From: Lysinibacillus sp. 2017
GTDB lineage: Bacteria > Bacillota > Bacilli > Bacillales_A > Planococcaceae
Length of the DNA: 64,000 nucleotides
Assembly: GCF_003073375.1 (NCBI RefSeq)
Contig: NZ_CP029002.1
Coordinates: 2,280,001-2,344,000 of the forward strand
Direction of reading: 5' to 3'
Each line of letters opens with the position of its first letter. Position 1 is the first letter of the stretch. Of the stretch, positions 7,993 to 15,450 are shown in pieces. Both the position numbers and the translations under genes were made by a program. A model generated the notes under the pieces. That model saw only the letters and a list, made by a program, of their open reading frames with translations. It searched no databases and was not told the origin of the DNA.

Positions 7993-9192
7993 TTAAATCT
8001 CGTACTTTGACCATGCATCTAATAGATAGCGCATACGGGACGAAGGCATATACAAATTGATTGCCTTACCATTGCGAATGCGTGAGCGCCATATCCACTG
8101 TAATAAATCAGATACCGCTAACTTTTCTTGACTTACGCCGATTCCGTGACATTCAAAGAACGCGCGCTCATTCGGATGCATGAAACGGTTATATGCGTAA
8201 ATTAGTGTTGATCGGTCTGCGTATTCGTTTGTGGCGCGAGCATTACACGCTAAAAATCCTTTTGCATATCCTTTTCCTTTTAAATCCGATTGGTGCTTTT
8301 TAACTGTCGTCCATAAGACATCACCAGCCTTCGCCTTTGCTACGCCTCGAACATACGCATAAATACTCGCTTGAATTCCTTCAATTTCCTCGTCGCTGCG
8401 TTTGCCTAGCCAACGAACGCTGAATGCTGTTGGTACGTCACCATGACGATTGTGAGGACCGTCGTAAAGATTAATTAATGAGCGGAGAGCCTCGCGGTTT
8501 TCTTTGTGCTTATCATATTCGACCAATTGACCGTCACGTACCGCCTTTATTTCATACGGAATTTCGTATAAGTCGAAGTAATATTTCATAAGTTGAGCGT
8601 CAAATAGATACGTGAGGACATAGACGTCTGTGAACGTTTCAAAGATTGACGGTGGGAATGCATAGATTAGAAACTTGTCGCGCATATAATAAAGCGTTCC
8701 TGCTTGTGCCTGTAATTTAATATGATCGTGTACACCGTGGTCATACTCCGCCTCACTAGCCTTCCATACTACGCGATGATTAACGATTTTAATAAATCCG
8801 CGGTCAAGTAGCAGACGCATATCTGCGTGAGATACTTTCGCATTATCAATAACACTGATTACTTCATCGAGTATTAACGTGTAGTTATTTTCACGAAGTA
8901 AATCGCGAAGCTCATCGTCTGCCATTTCAAAGAGCGCGTGTGTCGCTGCAATATCGCGTCCTTCCGATATAAGCTGCTTTAGCGATGTCAATTTACTCCC
9001 GCCAGTTACATTAGTAGATGGCTGTACAAATACGCGACTATCTACCGCATCAATAACACGCTCGATTTCCGATAAAAATGGCGTAATATAGATGAAACGT
9101 TCTAACGGACTCGCCAAATTAATTTTATCAATCGCATATGTCGTCTTGCCTGCGCCCATAATGCTATCGATTACCATTACTTCTTTCGTCAT
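7993..9192 (-). CDS. P-loop helicase-like protein, probable phage replication factor
   Basis: A 399-aa protein with Walker A SIMGAGKTTYA (about residues 10-20), an SF2-like ITPFLSEIERV block, and Walker B TLILDEVISV (about 105-114). The pattern resembles viral and phage origin-binding or DEAD-like helicases that open DNA at a replication origin. The C-terminal half is not recognised. The gene is next to an AT-rich, repeat-filled stretch (9193-9620) that could be its origin. It may instead be a non-replicative ATPase. Confidence 0.65.
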   Translation of the reverse strand: MTKEVMVIDSIMGAGKTTYAIDKINLASPLERFIYITPFLSEIERVIDAVDSRVFVQPSTNVTGGSKLTSLKQLISEGRDIAATHALFEMADDELRDLLRENNYTLILDEVISVIDNAKVSHADMRLLLDRGFIKIVNHRVVWKASEAEYDHGVHDHIKLQAQAGTLYYMRDKFLIYAFPPSIFETFTDVYVLTYLFDAQLMKYYFDLYEIPYEIKAVRDGQLVEYDKHKENREALRSLINLYDGPHNRHGDVPTAFSVRWLGKRSDEEIEGIQASIYAYVRGVAKAKAGDVLWTTVKKHQSDLKGKGYAKGFLACNARATNEYADRSTLIYAYNRFMHPNERAFFECHGIGVSQEKLAVSDLLQWIWRSRIRNGKAINLYMPSSRMRYLLDAWSKYEI

Positions 9193-9336
9193 AATTGAGT
9201 ACCTCCGATTTTTTAGAATATACGATGATTACCACCTCACCGATTATTGCGATATTTATTAGCGAATGTGATATATTATCGATGTCATTTTGCGCTAGCA
9301 AAATAGGAATGTGAGCTTGCGAACGTTCCTTAGTCT

Positions 9337-9625
9337 TTGCACTTTTATATATACTCCCTTTAAGAGTACAAACAGAATATTGTTATATATTAGAACATAA
9401 TTGCATTAACGAGAATATAAGGTACATAGAATTAAACTCTTGCACTTTTATATTGCGCAAAGTGTATAAGAGATAAAATCAAAAGATACGGCTCATAAAT
9501 TCGCCTATTGTCGACAAAAAGAATGTCGCCAATTACTTGCACTTTTATATATACTCCCTTTAAGGACGACACCTTACAAACGCTGATATAACGCGGTTTC
9601 TAAGTACCGTTTTGCACTTTTTATT
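9337..9625. repeat. Iteron-like repeats in an AT-rich intergenic region (possible origin)
   Basis: A 28-bp sequence beginning TTGCACTTTTATATATAC is present exactly at 9337-9364 and 9537-9564, 200 bases apart. Shortened versions (TTGCACTTTTATAT at 9440-9453 and TTGCACTTTTTATT at 9612-9625) lie between and after them. The two short copies run into AAGTGT, making imperfect palindromes. The gap (9193-9620) has no strong gene. One minus-strand frame from a GTG inside the second copy (9432-9542, 36 codons) has an AAAGGGAG in front but is weak. A small palindrome, ATTTTGC/GCAAAAT, lies at about 9281-9298. Confidence 0.65.
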
Positions 9626-9830
9626 TTGCGGAAGTGTAAAGCGGTTGAGGCCGTCCGCAGCGCCTAACCTCGTTCAATACTTCCGACACTAAATCGGATT
9701 GCTCGAATATAAAGACGAGACGGTCGGGACGGTTGCGATTAGGCTCCGTCTTTAATTCCGTTTGACCTCGCTTGACAATTAACCCTGCGGCCTTTGGCGA
9801 ATGGATAGCGACTGTGTTTACGTTGTTCAT
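9621..9830 (-). CDS. Small hypothetical phage protein
   Basis: A 69-aa protein. I chose the ATG preceded by TAGGAGGGAATCGT (start MNNVNTVAIHS). A longer in-frame version from a GTG at 9962 lacks a clear ribosome site. The RPDRLVFIFEQSDLVSEVLN segment recalls small phage proteins with a fold that pairs a polar loop with FxFE, as in DUF5659-like proteins. That similarity is tentative. Confidence 0.55.
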   Translation of the reverse strand: MNNVNTVAIHSPKAAGLIVKRGQTELKTEPNRNRPDRLVFIFEQSDLVSEVLNEVRRCGRPQPLYTSAK

Positions 9831-9968
9831 ACGATTCCCTCCTAAGTTTAACTGAACGCCGATTGCTCGATGGAAATGCCATATGAACATCGACGCGTAC
9901 TCGGTATAGTGCTTCAACTGTTGGCGCAGTCTTAGCAATTCGATGACCGTTGGCGCGATCACCTTCGT

Positions 9969-10328
9969 CTAATTCTCGGAAATTACTTCTTCTAATGTCA
10001 TCGTCATTTTAAAATCGTGCTGCCAACGTTTACTGTGGCGTTTACGACTCTTAACTGCTTCCTCTACATTCTCCGTTATGTCCATTACTGGACGTAATAC
10101 GGCATCTAAGCGAGCAATCTCGTCTTTGATTACTCGACGCTTTTTAAGTGTGCCATGTAACTGCTTAACAAAACTAAGCGCAAATTCTTCCGCAGGCTCA
10201 ATGCCTTCTAAGTCGTGATATAAGTTACTAATTTTTTTATCTAATAGTGATTGTTGTTTATTTAATGCCGAGCGTTGTTCTCGTAAACCATCAACAAACT
10301 CTGTAAATTTCGAATGATACTGACACAT
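9969..10328 (-). CDS. Coiled-coil hypothetical protein
   Basis: A 119-aa protein that is mostly helical. GLREQRSALNKQQSLLDKKI (about residues 14-33) and LKKRRVIKDEIARLDAVL form likely coiled coils, with a basic patch (KSRKRHSKRWQHD) near the end. Start MCQYHSKF follows GGGAGGAAT. It belongs to the early leftward group; no function is recognised. Confidence 0.6.
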   Translation of the reverse strand: MCQYHSKFTEFVDGLREQRSALNKQQSLLDKKISNLYHDLEGIEPAEEFALSFVKQLHGTLKKRRVIKDEIARLDAVLRPVMDITENVEEAVKSRKRHSKRWQHDFKMTMTLEEVISEN

Positions 10329-10380
10329 ATTACATTCCTCCCGTTATTGTGATAAAGCCGTAAGCAACTCGATAGCCTTC

Positions 10381-10605
10381 TTATTCTGCTTTCTGCGCTA
10401 GTACATTCAATAATTCAAGTGCGCTCATGTTTGTAATGTCGCTAAAAATTTGGCGTGTAGATTCTGTGAAATCAAATTCAATCTCGTAGTCGTTGTTAGC
10501 AAAACGTAAGATTCCCGAATCTCTCATACCTTGATCGTGGTTGATAACCAACGTAACATCGTCTGTAATTTTAATAATTTTGCGTGAACATTCTAATGTA
10601 TTCAT
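10381..10605 (-). CDS. Small hypothetical early protein
   Basis: A 74-aa acidic protein beginning MNTLECSRKIIKITDD, chosen over a longer frame because AGAAAGGGAGAGG precedes this ATG. Beta-rich first half (DVTLVINHD, ILRFANNDYEIEFDF), helical end (SALELLNVLAQKAE). The longer frame would overlap the upstream gene by 50 bases. No family is recognised. Confidence 0.55.
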   Translation of the reverse strand: MNTLECSRKIIKITDDVTLVINHDQGMRDSGILRFANNDYEIEFDFTESTRQIFSDITNMSALELLNVLAQKAE

Positions 10606-10621
10606 AATTTCCTCTCCCTTT

Positions 10622-11026
10622 CTATTTCCATAGATAACCTGCCATTTCGACCGCCTTTTTAATGAGGACAAGCATTAGCTGGCGTTGATTTAGATTCGCC
10701 TTTAATTGGAGTAAACGAAACTGCTCGTATAATTCCGCGTTGAGTCGGCCGTTTACTTGAATTCCTTCAATATCACGTAAATATCGTTTAGCTGCGATCA
10801 TGTCGTCCTTTGTAATCGCCAGGTGTAACCCATTTGCGATTGCATCTGTAACGAATTCAACGACTTTATCGTAGCCCTGTTGATACATAACGACGTTCAA
10901 TAACTGCTTTTCTCGCTCCGACAATAATGCCTTAACCGTATGTTTTTTATCAGCACGTTGCTTCTTCGCTGGACGCTTCACGTTCACTTCGTACCCTCGA
11001 TAATTTACTATTTTAAGATAATCCAA
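10622..11026 (-). CDS. Hypothetical early protein, basic, helical
   Basis: A 134-aa protein with a TTG start supported by AAAGGGG upstream (MDYLKIVNYRGYEVNVKR). The N-terminus is very basic, followed by helices (LLSEREKQLLNVVMYQQGYD, KVVEFVTDAIANG) and a last helix KAVEMAGYLWK. The overall look suggests DNA binding, possibly a ribbon-helix-helix-like early regulator. This is inference from composition. Confidence 0.55.
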   Translation of the reverse strand: MDYLKIVNYRGYEVNVKRPAKKQRADKKHTVKALLSEREKQLLNVVMYQQGYDKVVEFVTDAIANGLHLAITKDDMIAAKRYLRDIEGIQVNGRLNAELYEQFRLLQLKANLNQRQLMLVLIKKAVEMAGYLWK

Positions 11027-11108
11027 CGCTATCCCCTTTCGATGTAAACTTCTCCCCCGACGACATTAGCGCATAACTGCGTAACCGTGTAACTGTGTAA
11101 CGGCGCTC

Positions 11109-11324
11109 TCACCCACTTACCGTTAAATAGCAAAATAATAAAACCACTAATCCGAAACTGATTGAGCCGTAAAAATACGGTCTAATGTCTGCTGAACCTT
11201 CATCGAAAAAATAACCGTCTCCCTCTTTGATAATGCGCCTGGGTACTTGAGCTACTTCTGTAAGTAACTTTAACCACGCCTTTACATACTGCTTTTCCGT
11301 TGCTTTTGATACTAACTGCTTCAC
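11109..11324 (-). CDS. Small membrane-anchored protein, first gene of the early transcript
   Basis: A 71-aa protein with a GTG start after GAGGTGAG. The N-terminal 45 residues are soluble (KQYVKAWLKLLTEVAQVPRR) and one membrane helix lies at the C-terminus (ISFGLVVLLFCYLTVSG). It is the first gene after the leftward early promoter near 11407-11435. Small tail-anchored proteins at this place can act in host takeover or exclusion, but nothing specific is recognised. Confidence 0.5.
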   Translation of the reverse strand: MKQLVSKATEKQYVKAWLKLLTEVAQVPRRIIKEGDGYFFDEGSADIRPYFYGSISFGLVVLLFCYLTVSG

Positions 11325-11347
11325 TTACTCACCTCTCAATATACTTT

Positions 11348-11458
11348 TATACGTTTACGAGTATAATTGGGGTAAAAAAATACGCGTTACTTATACGCCT
11401 AAGAGTATAATAACCTTAATTAAATTCGAAGTCAACATTTTATTCGCATAAACGTATA
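11348..11458. promoter_or_regulatory. Divergent control region with three repressor operators and early promoter
   Basis: Three 18-bp sites share one pattern: TATACGTTTACGAGTATA (11348-11365), TATACGCCTAAGAGTATA (11392-11409) and, on the minus strand, TATACGTTTATGCGAATA (11441-11458). The leftward promoter TTGACT (11430-11435) with a 17-base spacer to TATTAT (11407-11412) is overlapped by the middle site. A TATGAT (11463-11468) may serve the rightward repressor gene. Two 17-bp blocks, 11341-11357 and 11449-11465, are perfect inverted copies. This is the layout of a CI/Cro genetic switch. Confidence 0.8.
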
Positions 11459-11491
11459 AAAGTATGATATTATTTTTTCGAGGTGAAAGAC

Positions 11492-11836
11492 ATGAGTAAT
11501 TACATTAACGGAGAAGATGCTTTAAAAGCTTTATTTAATAACAACGAAGTCGATCCACATGATCCAATTCATATAATTTTTCATTTAAAGGCTCGAATGA
11601 AAGAACGAGGGTTAACGCAGCAACAATTAGCAGAAATGAGCGGTGTTCGACAAGCAACGATTAGCCAACTTTGTCGAGGTAATGTTGAAAGACTGCATAT
11701 TCCTACGTTAGAAAAGATAGCAGCAGCAATGAATATTACTGATATAACTCAACTGTTATCGTTCTTACCGGAAAGTGAAATTATGTCCGGTGGAAATCCG
11801 TACGATATTGTATTTAATAACGACAAGAACGCATAG
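11492..11836 (+). CDS. CI-like XRE-family repressor
   Basis: A 114-aa protein with an XRE helix-turn-helix at about residues 33-68 (RMKERGLTQQQLAEMSGV, RQATISQLCRG). It is the only classical repressor facing the leftward early genes. I set the start at ATG 11492 (MSNYINGED) because CGAGGTG is correctly placed for it, and a GTG at 11483 overlaps that site. It lacks a protease-like cleavage domain, so induction would not be by RecA-stimulated self-cleavage. It probably binds the three operators just upstream and controls itself. Confidence 0.85.
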   Translation: MSNYINGEDALKALFNNNEVDPHDPIHIIFHLKARMKERGLTQQQLAEMSGVRQATISQLCRGNVERLHIPTLEKIAAAMNITDITQLLSFLPESEIMSGGNPYDIVFNNDKNA

Positions 11837-11858
11837 CCTAACGGTTGTGCGTTCTTTT
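11824..11858 (+). terminator. Terminator of the repressor gene
   Basis: AAGAACGCA pairs with TGCGTTCTT across the stop codon region and is followed by TTA-rich sequence. It would end the rightward repressor transcript. Confidence 0.6.
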
Positions 11859-11926
11859 ATATTGTTATTTATATTAATTTTAGATAGTATTAATGTAAAA
11901 TAATTACATAAAAGGAGGTCATACGC

Positions 11927-12502
11927 ATGAAAAAGATCGTAAAATTGGCGCTATTAACGTGCCTAGTAGTCGGAGTATTAGCGGTATCAATCGCAATAAT
12001 GACGGACTCACCCGAAAAACAAGCGGAGCGTGAGGCGGTAAAAGCTGCGGAGGAAATGGAGCGCGATGTTATCCGCTACCAAGAACGCGAAAAAGAGGAC
12101 GCAGCCAAGCGCGCTAAAGTAAAGGCGGAGCAAGTCGCAGTAGAATCGCTGACTGACGAACAGAAAATAGCGAAGGCTGCTCGCAAGGCTTTCGGAGACG
12201 CTGCGGTAAAATCGGTAACGTATGTAGACGGAATTAATGTCGCAATGATCGCAGTAGACGAGCCTATTCCCGTGTCCGCTAATTCCTCGCGTAAGCAGTT
12301 CTTATTGGCGGTGCGTGAGACGGTAAAAGAAATTGCGAACATGCCAGGAATAAAAGGCGTAGATGTGCGGTGGAAAGACGGAGATATGCGCTTGATGGAA
12401 TTACGCTTTGAAGGCGATGCTATTGCGCGTGCTGCGAAGGCTACGCATGTGGACGATTTAACTGCGATAGCTGGTACGTATTGGGCGCATAGCGGATTTT
12501 AA
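11927..12502 (+). CDS. Membrane-anchored protein with coiled coil, unknown function
   Basis: A 191-aa protein with a strong ribosome site (AAAGGAGGTCAT). One N-terminal membrane helix (LALLTCLVVGVLAVSIAIM, residues 7-25) is followed by a long charged coiled coil (about 30-75, EAVKAAEEMERDVIRYQERE) and a compact alpha/beta domain (DGINVAMIAVDEPI to the end). It should sit with the C-terminal domain outside the cell. It lies beside the repressor in the lysogeny region, so a role in exclusion of other phages is possible, but no family is recognised. Confidence 0.65.
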   Translation: MKKIVKLALLTCLVVGVLAVSIAIMTDSPEKQAEREAVKAAEEMERDVIRYQEREKEDAAKRAKVKAEQVAVESLTDEQKIAKAARKAFGDAAVKSVTYVDGINVAMIAVDEPIPVSANSSRKQFLLAVRETVKEIANMPGIKGVDVRWKDGDMRLMELRFEGDAIARAAKATHVDDLTAIAGTYWAHSGF

Positions 12503-12512
12503 CGCAAAGAAA

Positions 12513-12541
12513 AAGCGGAGGGTCAATCGTAGCCTCCGCTT
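12513..12541. terminator. Bidirectional terminator
   Basis: AAGCGGAGG and CCTCCGCTT form a perfect 9-bp stem. On the minus strand it is followed by TTTTTCTTT, so it also serves the leftward membrane-protein gene ending at 12581. On the plus strand it follows the 11927 gene. Confidence 0.75.
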
Positions 12542-12580
12542 ATCTTTGTGCGCTTGCCTCTCCGCAGTTATATGTATAAT

Positions 12581-12988
12581 TTACTCTTTTTCATTTTCCT
12601 GTAATGCAGCTACCCAAAATGTTAATACTCCTCCAAATAACATAGGTCCAATATTGCTTCCCGATGTAGTTATGAGTGCTATTATGTATATAATAATAAG
12701 TATAGTAGATATTTTACCAACATATTTATAATTTTTATAATTTCTTTCTTTATAATATTCTTCAAGTTTTTCTACTAGTAAACAAGCTAAAATAGCCCCT
12801 GATGCAATCACTCCAACCAAACTATATAAAAGGTATTTATGATTTGCGATAAATACTTGTATAAAGCTAGCAAAAGTTTTCTCAATATTACCTGAAAAGT
12901 CAACGTCCCTAACCATTATAAACAAACAGCACATAAAAATTAAAGTAAGTATAAAGATTAATTTTTTTCTAATTTTAATCGCCTCCAA
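12581..12988 (-). CDS. Small multi-pass membrane protein
   Basis: A 135-aa protein with three likely membrane helices (LIFILTLIFMCCLFIMV, YLLYSLVGVIASGAILACLL, ISTILIIIYIIALI). Base composition is much more AT-rich than the neighbouring phage genes, which suggests a separate cargo gene. The start is uncertain: the TTG used here overlaps GGAGGCG, and the codon best spaced from that site is ATT. It could be an immunity or exclusion protein; no family is recognised. Confidence 0.55.
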   Translation of the reverse strand: MEAIKIRKKLIFILTLIFMCCLFIMVRDVDFSGNIEKTFASFIQVFIANHKYLLYSLVGVIASGAILACLLVEKLEEYYKERNYKNYKYVGKISTILIIIYIIALITTSGSNIGPMLFGGVLTFWVAALQENEKE

Positions 12989-13355
12989 AGATTTCTATTT
13001 AATTATAGCAATTCTTATAATATTATCATTGAATCTGAAAAATTCTTTTCATTTTAAAAAAGGCGCTATTATAACTTTTTGTGCCTTTTATTTCATTTTT
13101 ATTTAATCAATAATTTTGATAATTTTAAAACTATGCCGTATAATCCCTCTTAGGAATTAACCCATATATTTAACTAACTCCTATTACATTTCACCTCGTA
13201 TACAATAACACCATTAATGAACAATCGAACACAATATATTGTGTTATAAATTTCAAATTTATGGGTATATAAGTATTATATATGTTTAAAAAAGATTTAA
13301 GAGATTCTTGAAATAGTAAATTATAATCATTTTTCAACTTTCATAATATTGTAAC

Positions 13356-13384
13356 TTGACAAACAATATAAAGTAGTTTACATT
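13356..13384 (+). promoter_or_regulatory. Sigma-A-like promoter reading right into an antisense pair
   Basis: TTGACA (13356-13361), 17-base spacer, TACATT (13379-13384). It is the only clear signal in the AT-rich part of the 12989-13644 gap. Downstream are the short frames MTYERNEFNSHLR (13418-13459) and MSSIATYDNQKIKK (from 13433), both ending near the convergent terminator. No full-length toxin or protein gene follows. Confidence 0.5.
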
Positions 13385-13472
13385 ATTAATAAGCTTACAT
13401 ACTCTCAAAATAATACATGACGTATGAAAGGAATGAGTTCAATAGCCACTTACGATAATCAAAAAATAAAAA

Positions 13473-13580
13473 AAGCTAATCGCCTCTCTTGTAGAGGTCA
13501 ACCAGCTTAATAAGATTTTTAGCGTTTCTTACCCATTCGCTCTGCAAAGCGAGGATCCGCTAATAAAATTAATTTATACG
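13473..13580 (-). ncRNA. Candidate small antisense RNA (about 110 nt)
   Basis: On the minus strand TTGTAG (13611-13616) and TATAAT (13587-13592), 18 bases apart, form a promoter with an extended GA before the -10 box. About 110 bases later a strong terminator stem (AAGCT...AGCTT with inner CCTCT/AGAGG, 13473-13508) runs into TTTTTTTATTTTTT. No protein frame longer than about 20 codons lies inside. The opposite strand has its own promoter (13356) reading toward it. This convergent layout is like type I toxin-antitoxin loci of the TxpA/BsrG kind. Confidence 0.5.
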
Positions 13581-13644
13581 TTAATTATTATATCAAAGTT
13601 GGTACACCCTCTACAAGGAAAAATTCCTGAAAAGAGGCGTTATT

Positions 13645-13782
13645 ATGAAAAATGAAAATAAGAATAATAAAGTAAAAATTTGTAGACCATACATCACAGT
13701 CAAAGGTAAGCGCATTTATGCTAAAGATTGTGGAAAAAAGGCATTTTGTTTTTATGTCGATTCAGATAAAGTAAAAAAATAA
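13645..13782 (+). CDS. 45-aa cysteine-containing basic protein
   Basis: A small gene with AAGAGGCG upstream of the ATG and its own terminator. It encodes a lysine-rich start (MKNENKNNKVKICRPYITVK) and a core GKRIYAKDCGKKAFCFYV with three cysteines in all. Short proteins with this GKRIYA...GKKAFCF pattern look familiar from Bacillus phages and plasmids, where the function is not known to me. It may bind metal or nucleic acid. Confidence 0.65.
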   Translation: MKNENKNNKVKICRPYITVKGKRIYAKDCGKKAFCFYVDSDKVKK

Positions 13783-13787
13783 TTCAC

Positions 13788-13818
13788 AAGTCACTCTAGT
13801 GGGTAGAGTGGCTTTTAT
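13788..13818 (+). terminator. Terminator of the 45-aa gene
   Basis: AGTCACTCTA pairs with TAGAGTGGCT around a short loop and is followed by TTTTATTT, six bases after the stop codon. Confidence 0.75.
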
Positions 13819-13857
13819 TTATATATTCACTAAAACATTAATTTATAAACTATTTCC

Positions 13858-14058
13858 ATTGACAATTGCACCCTCAAACTAGCAGAATGGCGCACGCTCC
13901 AGGAACATCGGCTGAACGTAGTTACCTTATATCGCGTAACAAAAATAAATTCGTTAAGCGACATAAAGCAAATACGCAATTTCCTAGCGTCATGTGACGT
14001 CCGAGGTTTCTCGTTGTCCCGTTCGTATCGGAATTTCTTCCGCTGCAATCTCACATAA
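13858..14058 (+). other. Open frame without start codon, possible gene remnant
   Basis: Plus-strand frame of 66 codons with protein-like composition (LKLAEWRTLQEHRLNVVTLY, then SDIKQIRNFLASCDVRG) but no ATG, GTG or TTG start and no ribosome site. It could be the tail of a disrupted phage regulator or chance. The rest of the gap (14059-14300) shows no gene. Confidence 0.25.
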
Positions 14059-14300
14059 TTATCGTCCTATGTGTGCGCATAAAAGCGCGCGATCGTAGTT
14101 ACCCTCACCGTAATGAGCCGATAAACCTACCGCACCATAAAGCTGTGCTCGCTATTCATCGCTAGCCAACGGGAAGGCTATTTGTGCGATATATTCCGTA
14201 GGTTGCATTGCGACGGACTGCGCTGACCAGTTTTATTTTACGTCGAGTTATTGGGCAACCTGGCGACGCTACTGCTAAAAAAGTGTGCGTTTAATAGGAG

Positions 14301-14329
14301 TTGCATCATCGAATTTTTTTCGATATAAT
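14301..14329 (+). promoter_or_regulatory. Strong sigma-A promoter for a small RNA
   Basis: TTGCAT (14301-14306), 17-base spacer, TATAAT (14324-14329). The -10 box is consensus. It reads right, opposite to the integrase gene, and a terminator follows about 90 bases later with no protein frame between. Confidence 0.65.
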
Positions 14330-14335
14330 GAACCC

Positions 14336-14426
14336 TAATAACGCTATATGCTGTCAGGCAATCTTTAGCGTAGATATTAAGTTTTAAGATGTCGTTAGTT
14401 GCGTCAACAACTAGCGGCTTTTTTCT
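14336..14426 (+). ncRNA. Candidate phage small RNA, about 90 nt, ending at the integrase 3' end
   Basis: From the promoter at 14301 the transcript would contain a first hairpin, ACGCTA/TAGCGT with inner TGC/GCA (14341-14371), and end in an 11-bp stem, GTCGTTAGTTG/CAACTAGCGGC (14391-14418), plus TTTTTT. It ends five bases before the convergent integrase stop codon, so it could affect integrase mRNA by overlap of read-through or act on other targets. No open frame of useful size lies inside. Confidence 0.6.
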
Positions 14427-14430
14427 ATGA

Positions 14431-15402
14431 TTAAATATCTAAATTTTCAAGTGGACTATGCTGTCGATACTTCTGCATAACCTCTTTATCCGCAAAATCT
14501 AAGTAAATTTGTGCGGTTATTTCTACACTCGCATGCCCTAATAATCGTGATAATGTCGCAAGGTCCCCACCATTAATTAAATATCTTTTTGCAAAGTTAT
14601 TTCGAAGTAAATGAGGAGTAACTTGCAATCCAACGTCTCGACTACGAAGTCTGAATGAACGCTCTACGCCTTCCAAACGATGCTTTGTACCTCGATTTGT
14701 CGGGAACACGTACGGACTATCCATATAACGATCCTTGTACGTAACCCACGATTTAAGGTGATTGCGCGTCTTTTGAGAATAGTAAACAAAGCGCTGTTTA
14801 CCCGATTTTGTTTTGCGTAATAGAATCGCATTACTACGTAAATCTATATCCGCAGGCACAACCTCCAATAATTCGCCTATTCTTGCGCCAGTATCAAAGA
14901 TAATACGAGCGATAATCCAATCACGGTATTGATCGAATTTAGTTACGTCAAAAGAACGGAAAAACTGTTTTAATTCGTTATCCTCAAGCATGATTTTAAT
15001 TTTGCGCTCCGGCTTTACGTTCTTTAAATCTTTCAACGGATTTTTACGAATCGTATGCTCCGTATACAGATGCGAGAAAAACGCTTTAATATTTCGGACA
15101 TAGTTTGCGATAGTCGTCTTACTCACTGGCTTACCATAATCGCCTCGTCGTTCTGGGTAGTTAACGGGAGTCTCAGCAGCGCTTACTTGGAACTTGCCCC
15201 TTTCTTCAATCGAACGAATATAAGCGCGTACATGCTCTCCTGTGACGTTATTAACGTCGATTATACTGAAATTATCTTCTAGGTATCTTGCAAATAGTTT
15301 CAACGTCTGTTCATACGAACTCATCGTCTTTTTCGATAATCCCTTTGCGCTACAATCAAGCATGTAGCGGTCAATTTCGATTAAAAACGGACTTAACGCC
15401 AT
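14431..15402 (-). CDS. Tyrosine recombinase (phage integrase, XerC/D-like)
   Basis: A 323-aa integrase. The N-terminal core-binding domain (about 5-130, LSKKTMSSYEQTLKLFARYL) is followed by the catalytic domain. It contains the first arginine in DTGARIGELLEV, HLLRNNF (H-x-x-R), LGHASVEITAQIY and the nucleophilic tyrosine in that last block. It would insert and excise the element. The ATG at 15402 was chosen because GGGAGGCG sits upstream. Its first codons lie about 140 bases from the spo0A stop, which marks the element boundary. Confidence 0.93.
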   Translation of the reverse strand: MALSPFLIEIDRYMLDCSAKGLSKKTMSSYEQTLKLFARYLEDNFSIIDVNNVTGEHVRAYIRSIEERGKFQVSAAETPVNYPERRGDYGKPVSKTTIANYVRNIKAFFSHLYTEHTIRKNPLKDLKNVKPERKIKIMLEDNELKQFFRSFDVTKFDQYRDWIIARIIFDTGARIGELLEVVPADIDLRSNAILLRKTKSGKQRFVYYSQKTRNHLKSWVTYKDRYMDSPYVFPTNRGTKHRLEGVERSFRLRSRDVGLQVTPHLLRNNFAKRYLINGGDLATLSRLLGHASVEITAQIYLDFADKEVMQKYRQHSPLENLDI

Positions 15403-15410
15403 AAAAAATA

Positions 15411-15450
15411 CGCCTCCCAAAACAGTCGTAATAAACTGTCTTAGAAGGCG
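15411..15450 (-). promoter_or_regulatory. Leader hairpin covering the integrase ribosome site
   Basis: CGCCT (15411-15415) pairs with AGGCG (15446-15450) and ACAGT (15422-15426) with ACTGT (15435-15439). On the minus strand the ribosome site GGGAGGCG is in the descending arm, so the fold would hide it and limit integrase translation. No poly-T follows, so it does not look like a terminator. Confidence 0.5.

Noticed and set aside
13830-14054. Minus-strand frame of 74 codons
   Set aside because: No ribosome site and protein-unlike composition; the opposite strand frame is the more protein-like one, and that too lacks a start.
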